This document shows, piece by piece, positions 57,908 through 64,000 of a DNA stretch of 64,000 nt. How positions within the stretch are numbered: the stretch's first letter is position 1; every line of letters starts with the position of its first letter. The stretch lies in assembly GCF_001243045.1 (NCBI RefSeq), contig NZ_LN849006.1, positions 1-64,000 on the forward strand, written 5' to 3'. The translations under genes and the position numbers were made by a program. The notes beneath the pieces were generated by a model. The model was given only the letters and a program-made list of their open reading frames with translations, had not been told where the DNA came from and made no database searches. Source of the stretch: Clostridium niameyense (GTDB lineage Bacteria > Bacillota > Clostridia > Clostridiales > Clostridiaceae).

Positions 57908-58222
57908 TTATTTTATATTGTTAACACATTTTAAGATCTCTTCAAGTTTTTTTATAGATGTAAGTCTTTCATTACACTGCTTGCTATCTAAACATACATT
58001 AAATGCTATAGATTTATAAGCTTCCTCTTTAGAATTATGAATTTTGCATAGAGATGAAACAAAGGCTACCTCATCTCTTATACCTACATGATTACAAAGA
58101 GCACATATATTAATATTATTTGAATTATAACTTTGGATTCTACATACCATACCAATAAATTTATCATCCATATTATAAATTATAAATAACTTATTAGTAT
58201 ATTCATCAATCCAACCTAGCAT
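57908..58222 (-). CDS. FusB-type EF-G-binding protein, C-terminal zinc-finger domain only
   Basis: 104 residues. MLGWIDEYTNKLFIIYNMDD and the zinc cysteines C40, C43, C77 and C83 (VCLDSKQCNERL) resemble the treble-clef C-terminal domain of FusB/FusC, which binds EF-G and gives fusidic-acid resistance. The N-terminal helical domain of full-length FusB (about 210 residues) is absent. The ATG has no ribosome binding site and lies 3 bases after the phytase stop, so it may be a decayed fragment or be translated by coupling. Confidence 0.6.
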   Translation of the reverse strand: MLGWIDEYTNKLFIIYNMDDKFIGMVCRIQSYNSNNINICALCNHVGIRDEVAFVSSLCKIHNSKEEAYKSIAFNVCLDSKQCNERLTSIKKLEEILKCVNNIK

Positions 58223-58224
58223 AA

Positions 58225-59154
58225 TTAATTTAAATAAAAAGACACATTACTATGTGTCTTTTTCCATTCACTCCACTTTATATTAAAATTATTTCCACTT
58301 TCCTTACAGTATATATAGAATTGTTGCAAAAAAGTCATTCTCTTCTTACTTCTATAAAAAGATTTAATATCATCTTCTTTTAAATTTGATAATGCCAATT
58401 GTCTTTTTATTATTTCATCTGCAGTAGCTTTATTATAATTTTTCATCATATCATACATAATTATGAATGTAGATGTTCTTCCAATACCACGTTTGCAATG
58501 AAAATGTAACCATTGTTTTTCAGATTGATTGTTTATAAGATTAACAAAATAATCTACCATATCATCTGTAGGTATCTTGCCATCTGTAACAGGAATGCGT
58601 ACATAGGACAATGAGTTAGACTTTACAAGTTTCTCTTCATTTTGTACTTCTTTTGGTATTATAGTTTTATCGGGACAATTATAAAAGGTAAAAGGAGTAT
58701 TTAATCTTATATTATTTAATTTATTAGCTTCATCTAATAGTACCTGCTCTTTCGTTAACCCCATATTAGCATTATTTTTTTTATTCTGCCAGCTAACTGG
58801 AAATCCATTAATAAATCCATGAGATTCTTGCCTTAAATCAATCACTGTAATAGGTAGTGATGTATTTATATTCTTTTTTATAATAGAGAGATTATATTTA
58901 GAAAATTGCTCACTTCCTGAAATATTCAATGATTCTAAACCATTAATATTTAGACTTTTATTACCTTTTATGTTTGTTAGATTAGAAGATGAGCGAAAAT
59001 TATCTGGCAACTCATCATATCTTAATGAATCTAAAACTAAATTTACGTATTTATCTTGTGCATTAACTGTTTTATTCTTTAATATAAAAATGGAGCAAAT
59101 CGCTAAAAATAATATTAATATGCTTGAAACATACCTTCTAACCTTTATATTCAA
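58225..59154 (-). CDS. secreted PTP-like inositol-phosphate phosphatase (phytase-like)
   Basis: 309 residues. TTG start after GAGGTG. A signal peptide ends about VNA32. The P-loop FHCKRGIGRTSTF has nucleophile C220 and R226, and D191 in VRIPVTDGK is the likely general acid. The family dephosphorylates inositol phosphates or phosphotyrosine outside the cell. Its last codons fold as an intrinsic terminator, so the FusB-domain gene immediately after may be mostly untranscribed from here. Confidence 0.88.
   Translation of the reverse strand: MNIKVRRYVSSILILFLAICSIFILKNKTVNAQDKYVNLVLDSLRYDELPDNFRSSSNLTNIKGNKSLNINGLESLNISGSEQFSKYNLSIIKKNINTSLPITVIDLRQESHGFINGFPVSWQNKKNNANMGLTKEQVLLDEANKLNNIRLNTPFTFYNCPDKTIIPKEVQNEEKLVKSNSLSYVRIPVTDGKIPTDDMVDYFVNLINNQSEKQWLHFHCKRGIGRTSTFIIMYDMMKNYNKATADEIIKRQLALSNLKEDDIKSFYRSKKRMTFLQQFYIYCKESGNNFNIKWSEWKKTHSNVSFYLN
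58235..58263 (-). terminator. terminator inside the 3' end of the phytase-like gene
   Basis: AAAAAGACACA/TGTGTCTTTTT arms encode residues near the C-terminus of the phytase-like protein, ahead of its stop at 58225. The U-run is TTTTTA. Confidence 0.75.
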
Positions 59155-59327
59155 TTATAATCACCTCATTTTTATAAATATAATATTAGCTATTGAGAAT
59201 GATTTTATTCAATTTCGTAGTTATTATAAAAGTATATCTATCAACCAAATCCTATACAACTAAGGAATATTTTAAAAGGTATAGCATCATATATAGGAGT
59301 GTACACTAACTATGAGGTGATTTATTT

Positions 59328-59588
59328 ATGAAAAAAATTGGAGTACAAAAAGGTCTAAAAAATGTAGCCGATTTTTTAAGTAAAGAAGGCTATTCTGTTA
59401 AAATGTTAGGTGAATTTATTGAGGATAATTATTCAAATTTAGATAACTTTGATGCTATCGTAGCAGCCGATTATAATATTAATATGATGGGTGATCAAAC
59501 TACCACAACTATAGCCCCAATAATAAATGCTGATGGATTAAATCCAGAAGAAGTAAAAAACTTAATTGATAAAAGTATTGGTAAATAA
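59328..59588 (+). CDS. UPF0180 (YkuS) family protein
   Basis: 86 residues. IGVQKGLKNVADFLSKEGYS and DAIVAADYNINMMGDQTTTT match the YkuS/UPF0180 family, of unknown role. GAGGTGA precedes the ATG. It stands alone, followed by an AAGGTTTAAGATGTA hairpin. Confidence 0.88.
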   Translation: MKKIGVQKGLKNVADFLSKEGYSVKMLGEFIEDNYSNLDNFDAIVAADYNINMMGDQTTTTIAPIINADGLNPEEVKNLIDKSIGK

Positions 59589-59619
59589 CTAAATATTATT
59601 CATATACTTTAAAATTTAA

Positions 59620-59659
59620 AAGGTTTAAGATGTAATTTATTTTATACATCTTAAACCTT
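59620..59659 (+). terminator. hairpin after the UPF0180 gene
   Basis: 15-bp perfect stem AAGGTTTAAGATGTA/TACATCTTAAACCTT with a 10-nt loop. No strong U-tract, so termination efficiency is uncertain. The rest of 59589-59836 shows no gene. Confidence 0.65.
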
Positions 59660-59836
59660 AAATTGTAATACTAATCTTTCTATATATGATATATCTTTAA
59701 AAATTATTCTATAAATTAGCTCTTCATTTATTCATTCCATCTCTATAAATTTCGTCTACTAAAAATTTGCATAATGTAATATTTAAAGATAAAATTATTA
59801 ATATATATTAAAATCCATATACAGGAGTTGATTAAT

Positions 59837-61333
59837 TTGAATAATATTTTAGAAATAGTAAAAAATAATTCCTTAACTTACGAACAAAAAGTCTTATGTT
59901 TAGCTCGTACAGCTGAGAATTCTTTAAACGTACTTAATATAAGTAAAGAAACTCAACAGCTGAGAGATGAAGGTATTATATGTGATTTAAATGAGGGTAA
60001 TGCACCGTATAGACCTCGATACATAGTGCCTGATTATGAAAAATTCATAAAACAAGGTAGCAACTTTCTTCAATTAAATCCTCCAAAGGATATATGGGAA
60101 GCTACTAATAATTTACTTATTTTATATAAACATGTACCATCCATTACATCCATGCCTGTTTATATAGGAAATATAGATACATTATTAGATCCCTTTATAA
60201 AAGATGAAGAAGAAGCTTATAAAGCTATAAAACTATTTTTATTACATATAGATAGAACTATTACAGATTCTTTTTGTCACGCAAACATAGGTCCTATGGA
60301 TACTAAAGCAGGAAGAATTATATTAAAAGTTCAAAGAGAACTTGAGACTGCCACTCCAAATATAACTGTAAAATATAGCAAAGATACACCAAAAGATTTT
60401 GCTATAGATTGTATAAATACAGCTCTAGTAACAGCTAAACCAAGCTTTGCTAATGATGAAATCTTTTCTAAGGATTTTGATACTCATAATTATGCCATAG
60501 CTAGTTGTTATAATGGACTATACATAGGTGGAGGTAGTTATACATTAGTTAGATTAAACCTAGCTGACTTGTCCAAAAAAGCAAAAAATATTGAAGATTT
60601 TCTTAATAATATACTTCCTTATGCTATGAAAAATATGTGTGAATATATAGATGAAAGAATAAACTTCATAGTTAATGAAAGCGGTTTCTTCCAAAATAGT
60701 TTTCTAGTAAAAGAAAATCTTATAAATATGGATAAGTTTACTGCAATGTTTGGTATGTTTGGTTTAGCTGAATGTGTTAATAATCTACTTAAAGCTACTG
60801 AATTAAAAGATAGATTTGGCCATAATAAAAAAGCCGATGATTTAGGTGTTACAATAATAGATGAAATGCATAAAATATTAAATAAAAGACACAATCCTAA
60901 TTGTAGTATAACAAATGATAAATTCCTACTACACGCTCAAGTGGGAATTGATTCTGATAAAGGTATAAGCCCTGGTTGTAGAATTCCTATAGGTGAAGAA
61001 CCTGATTTACCTAACCACTTATTACAAAGTGCCAGATTTCATAAATATTTTCCATCTGGTATAGGTGATATATTTCCTTTTGAATCTACATCTAAAAAAA
61101 ATCCTCAGTCTATATTAGATATAATAAATGGTGCCTTTAATGAAGGTATGAGATACTTTTCTCTATATTCCTCTGACAGTGATGTAATAAGAATAACTGG
61201 TTATTTAGTTAAATTATCTGATATTAAAAAATTGGACAATGGTGCTCAAGTACTTCAAGATACAGTTGCATTAGGCTTAGGAGCAGTAAAAAACTCAAAA
61301 ATATTAGAAAGAAAGGTAAGACATAATGATTAG
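59837..61333 (+). CDS. yjjI: YjjI-family glycyl-radical enzyme
   Basis: 498 residues from the TTG at 59837 (MNNILEIVKNN), placed after GGAG; a TTG at 59828 abuts that site. Near the C-terminus, RITGY (G455 here) is the glycyl-radical loop in a YjjI-like variant of RVxGY. C224 in IASCYNGLYIGGG is the likely thiyl cysteine. The substrate of YjjI enzymes is not established. It overlaps its activase by 8 nt and precedes a symporter gene, which suggests that the symporter imports the substrate. Confidence 0.9.
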   Translation: MNNILEIVKNNSLTYEQKVLCLARTAENSLNVLNISKETQQLRDEGIICDLNEGNAPYRPRYIVPDYEKFIKQGSNFLQLNPPKDIWEATNNLLILYKHVPSITSMPVYIGNIDTLLDPFIKDEEEAYKAIKLFLLHIDRTITDSFCHANIGPMDTKAGRIILKVQRELETATPNITVKYSKDTPKDFAIDCINTALVTAKPSFANDEIFSKDFDTHNYAIASCYNGLYIGGGSYTLVRLNLADLSKKAKNIEDFLNNILPYAMKNMCEYIDERINFIVNESGFFQNSFLVKENLINMDKFTAMFGMFGLAECVNNLLKATELKDRFGHNKKADDLGVTIIDEMHKILNKRHNPNCSITNDKFLLHAQVGIDSDKGISPGCRIPIGEEPDLPNHLLQSARFHKYFPSGIGDIFPFESTSKKNPQSILDIINGAFNEGMRYFSLYSSDSDVIRITGYLVKLSDIKKLDNGAQVLQDTVALGLGAVKNSKILERKVRHND

Positions 61334-62168
61334 AGGACTTGTACGTAAAATTATTCCTTTTAGTTCTGTAGATGGACCTGGTAATAGAACTGCCATATTC
61401 TTTCAAGGATGTAACTTTAATTGCCTATACTGTCACAATCCAGAAACTATAAATATCTGTAAAGCATGTGGAACTTGTGCTTTTGTATGTCCTTATGATG
61501 CAGTAGAATTTTTAGGTGATAGAGTTAAATGGAATGAAGATAAATGTATGGACTGTGGATTATGTATAAAAAAATGTAAAAATAATTGTGGACCTAGAGC
61601 TAAATATATGAGCGTAGGTGAAATTCTTAAAGAAATACTAAAATCAAAACCATTTATATCTGGTATAACTGTATCTGGGGGAGAATGTACTCTACAAAAT
61701 AAATTTTTAATAGACTTATTTGAGAAAATTAATAAATTAAATTTATCTATATTTGTAGACACAAATGGTTCTCTTGATTTTAGTAAAAATGAACAACTTA
61801 CTAACCTTATAGATAAGGCTATGTTAGATATTAAATCCTTTGATAATGAAGAACATAAAATGTTAACTGGCAGAGACAATACCTTGGTACTTAAAAATGC
61901 TAAATATCTAGCTAGTATAAATAAACTATATGAAATAAGAACTGTAATTGTACCTGAATTATTAAATAACGAAAGAAATGTTAATGAAATAAGTAGGTTA
62001 ATTTCCTCCTTAAATCCAAACATAAGATATAAAATTATAAAATATAGACCTATGGGAGTTAGAGAAAATAAAATAGATCCTTCTATACTATCTCCTTCTG
62101 AAGATTACATGGAAAACTTAAGAAAAATAGCAATTAAAAATGGCTGTAGAGATGTAATAATATTATAG
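61326..62168 (+). CDS. yjjW: YjjW-family glycyl-radical enzyme activase
   Basis: 280 residues. Radical SAM cysteines C29, C33, C36 in FFQGCNFNCLYC, then two 4Fe-4S sets (C45, C48, C51, C55; C74, C77, C80, C84), as in PflA-like activases with ferredoxin inserts. TVSGGECTLQNKFLIDL binds SAM. It installs the glycyl radical on the adjacent YjjI. ATG after AAAGGTAAG; start overlaps the yjjI stop. Confidence 0.93.
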   Translation: MIRGLVRKIIPFSSVDGPGNRTAIFFQGCNFNCLYCHNPETINICKACGTCAFVCPYDAVEFLGDRVKWNEDKCMDCGLCIKKCKNNCGPRAKYMSVGEILKEILKSKPFISGITVSGGECTLQNKFLIDLFEKINKLNLSIFVDTNGSLDFSKNEQLTNLIDKAMLDIKSFDNEEHKMLTGRDNTLVLKNAKYLASINKLYEIRTVIVPELLNNERNVNEISRLISSLNPNIRYKIIKYRPMGVRENKIDPSILSPSEDYMENLRKIAIKNGCRDVIIL

Positions 62169-62237
62169 CATCCTACATACTTATATTTAATTATTTATAT
62201 AATATATAAAGCGATTCTATCTAGGGAGATGAATATT

Positions 62238-63614
62238 TTGCTTATAACAAGTATAATAATTACATTAATTTTAACAGCAATAGCAGGTTATCTTGGTAAA
62301 TTAAAAATTAATACTGCTAAGGACTTTATAAGTGGAGGTAATAAATTTGGCATATTAGGTGTTACAAGTATGCTTATGGGTGTAATTATTGGTGGTGCCT
62401 CTACCGTTGGAACTACTCAAATGGCATATACTCATGGAATATCTGCCATTTGGTTTATATTAGGTGTTTGCTCTGCTAGTATAATTTTAGGTATTTTATA
62501 TTCAAAACAAGTAGATAAAAAAGACTCTTATACTATACCTGGAATTATAGGTAATACCTATGGGTCAAAAGCCAGAACTTCATCTAGTATTTTATTATCT
62601 ATAGGTATGTTTATACATATAAGTGGGCAAGTACTTGCTTGTACTGCCCTCTTTACAGCTATTTTCTCCATAGATATAAAAATATCTTCTACTTTAGTTG
62701 TTTTTCTATTAGTTTTATATATTGTATTTGGTGGCTTCTGGGGTAGCACTATGGTAGGTGCTATTAAAACTATATTGTTATACGGTACAACTATATTATG
62801 TGGAGTTATATTAGTATGTAGATTAAACGCTACAAAAGAAATTTTAAACTTCTTTCCAAAAAACCCTTGGTTTAATATTTTTAGTAATGGAATAACAAAA
62901 GATTTAGGATCATTTTTTTCAACTATTTTAGGTATTTTATCCACCCAAACTTATTTTCAAGCCATTATGGCCGGAAAGAATTCCAAGACTTCAAAAATTA
63001 GTGCTTTTATTGTAGCATTCTTAGTTTTTCCTGTGGGAATAGTATGTACATTTATAGGAATGTATATGAGAATTCATTTTCCCAATATTGCTCCAAGAGA
63101 AGCCTTTCCATTATTTTTAATTAACTATTTAAACCCTATATTAGCTGGTGTATCTATAGCTACAGTATTAATATCTTCTGTAGCTACTGGCGCAGGTCTT
63201 GCTTTAGGAATTGCTACAATGTTTATTAAAGATATTATTCCTTCTATTGTGAAAAAAAAGTTTACAGATAAAAAACAAATTCTATATTTAAGACTTTCTA
63301 TCATAGTAATAGGAATTTTCACCTTGATAATAGTAATAAACAACACAAATTCTATGATACTTAATTGGGGATTTGTATCTATGAGTTTTAGAGCTACTCC
63401 TATATTTATTCCTGTAGTAGCAGCTATGTTCTTTAAGCAATCTATAAATAAGGAATCAGGAATATATTCCATAATTTCAGGTCCAGTAGCAAGTATATTA
63501 TGGATTTGCTTAGGACTTGATAGCATAAAATCTATTTACGTAGGAATATTAATAAGTTTATTAACATTGTGGATAACTAATAGGAAATTTAATAAAATAA
63601 AAAAAATTAGCTAA
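62238..63614 (+). CDS. sodium:solute symporter family transporter
   Basis: 458 residues from the TTG at 62238, which fits GGGAG spacing; an ATG at 62229 lies against that site. About 13 transmembrane segments with the SSS pattern (GVIIGGASTVGTTQMAYTHG, GGFWGSTMVGAIKT, ISSVATGAGLALGIATMF). Substrate is unknown; related SSS proteins carry sugars, amino acids, pantothenate or other organic acids. It follows yjjW by about 70 bp and is likely cotranscribed. Confidence 0.88.
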   Translation: MLITSIIITLILTAIAGYLGKLKINTAKDFISGGNKFGILGVTSMLMGVIIGGASTVGTTQMAYTHGISAIWFILGVCSASIILGILYSKQVDKKDSYTIPGIIGNTYGSKARTSSSILLSIGMFIHISGQVLACTALFTAIFSIDIKISSTLVVFLLVLYIVFGGFWGSTMVGAIKTILLYGTTILCGVILVCRLNATKEILNFFPKNPWFNIFSNGITKDLGSFFSTILGILSTQTYFQAIMAGKNSKTSKISAFIVAFLVFPVGIVCTFIGMYMRIHFPNIAPREAFPLFLINYLNPILAGVSIATVLISSVATGAGLALGIATMFIKDIIPSIVKKKFTDKKQILYLRLSIIVIGIFTLIIVINNTNSMILNWGFVSMSFRATPIFIPVVAAMFFKQSINKESGIYSIISGPVASILWICLGLDSIKSIYVGILISLLTLWITNRKFNKIKKIS

Positions 63615-63652
63615 AATAATATTAGGTACAAAAAATAAAGGAGGAATACAAT

Positions 63653-63754
63653 ATGGCTAAAAAAGGCATGAAAAGACCTTCACCTTCTGAAAATAATAAA
63701 GATCCAAAAAAGAAAAGAAAAAAGGACGTACCTAATATACCTGAAACAAAATAA
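63653..63754 (+). CDS. 33-residue lysine-rich small protein
   Basis: Ten lysines and two arginines in 33 residues (KKGMKRPSPSENNKDPKKKR). A strong AAAGGAGGAA lies 6-7 nt before the ATG, and a terminator follows, so it is probably translated. No family is recognised; the basic composition suggests binding to nucleic acid or ribosomes, or a disordered role. Confidence 0.7.
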   Translation: MAKKGMKRPSPSENNKDPKKKRKKDVPNIPETK

Positions 63755-63758
63755 TATT

Positions 63759-63796
63759 AAAAAGCATGAAAATAACTTATAATTTTCATGCTTTTT
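63759..63796 (+). terminator. terminator of the symporter/small protein transcript
   Basis: AAAAAGCATGAAAAT/ATTTTCATGCTTTTT stem with continuing T-run. Confidence 0.93.
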
Positions 63797-63883
63797 TAAT
63801 TTTAAATGTAAATTGATGGGATAATATCAAATACTTTAATGTTGTTATATTATAAGTTATAATAAAACCCTAGGGGGATTTCT

Positions 63884-64000
63884 ATGAAAAAGATATTAAA
63901 CATTATAGCTCAAAGACCAGATAAAACAGGTAGTGGCATATATCTACAATCTTTAGTTAAAGAAGCAGATAAAAAAAATTATAGACAAGCTGTCATTGCT
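63884..64000 (+). CDS. glycosyltransferase, N-terminal fragment at window edge
   Basis: 39 codons are visible, cut by the window edge. IAQRPDKTGSGIYLQSLVKE resembles the start of GT4-family glycosyltransferases (GT-B fold, GSG-type loop). AGGGGGAT precedes the ATG. The acceptor and sugar cannot be inferred. Confidence 0.65.
   Translation, partial: MKKILNIIAQRPDKTGSGIYLQSLVKEADKKNYRQAVIA

Noticed and set aside
61493-62023. 176-codon frame antisense to yjjW
   Set aside because: Shadow of a well-supported radical SAM gene; no start context.

Overview
The window is low-GC, densely coded DNA from a spore-forming Clostridium in the strict sense. The evidence is the strongly A/T-biased codon use, AGGAGG-type ribosome binding sites, many TTG/GTG starts, the set spoIIE/spoVB/spoVT/spoVG/yabP/yabQ, an [FeFe]-hydrogenase-like protein, glycyl-radical enzymology and an H-NOX chemoreceptor. 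The content recalls C. tetani or the C. botulinum/C. novyi group, but I cannot name a species without a search. No phage, IS element, CRISPR array or defence island is visible; this is mostly origin-proximal core genome.

Layout. 1-520: the 5' edge of a 16S rRNA gene (minus strand) with its leader and promoter. 521-36483: an almost unbroken minus-strand block. Read in the direction of transcription it runs purR, spoVG, glmU, prs, [response regulator, histidine kinase, htrA], pth, mfd, prsA, spoVT, spoVB, yabN/mazG, hupA, rqcP, yabP, yabQ, divIC, yabR, [five tRNAs], spoIIE, tilS, hpt, ftsH, fhs, coaX, dusB, an unknown gene, greA, lysS, T-box/glyS, murD. This is largely the gene order near the origin of Bacillus subtilis (purR-spoVG-glmU-prs-pth-mfd-spoVT-...-lysS) with local insertions. 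36669-41245: plus strand, divergent from purR: murC, a small membrane protein, tRNA-Pro, an [FeFe]-hydrogenase-like protein, a HAD phosphatase and an SH3-like membrane protein. 41289-53498: mixed strands with metabolic, regulatory and sensory genes: comB, two radical SAM genes, a lipoprotein, a YkvI-like membrane protein, the H-NOX chemoreceptor, an XRE/S24-like regulator, a cyclophilin, murI, glutamine synthetase and a 2H phosphoesterase. 53858-57745: murA, walJ, GerMN lipoprotein, CxxH/CxxC protein, SEC-C protein, rlmH. 57908-64000: accessory region with a FusB C-terminal-domain protein, a secreted PTP-like phytase, a UPF0180 protein, a YjjI/YjjW glycyl-radical pair with a sodium:solute symporter, a 33-residue basic protein and the start of a glycosyltransferase.

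Themes. Peptidoglycan precursor synthesis is spread along the window (murD, glmU, murC, murI, murA). Sporulation genes carry recognisable stage-specific promoters: a SigH-type site at spoVG, a sigma-A/Spo0A-type site with a 21-bp spacer at spoIIE, and weaker SigE- and SigG-like sites at yabP and spoVT. spoVB is preceded by a long hairpin that buries its ribosome binding site. A response regulator/kinase pair beside htrA resembles a secretion-stress module. I do not see a clearly new multi-gene system. The best leads are the YjjI/YjjW/symporter locus, the spoVB leader hairpin, an orphan promoter-terminator pair that may encode a small RNA, the phytase/FusB-domain pair, and the H-NOX receptor. 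In several genes the first in-frame start codon lies inside the Shine-Dalgarno sequence, so I moved the start downstream and say so in the entry.
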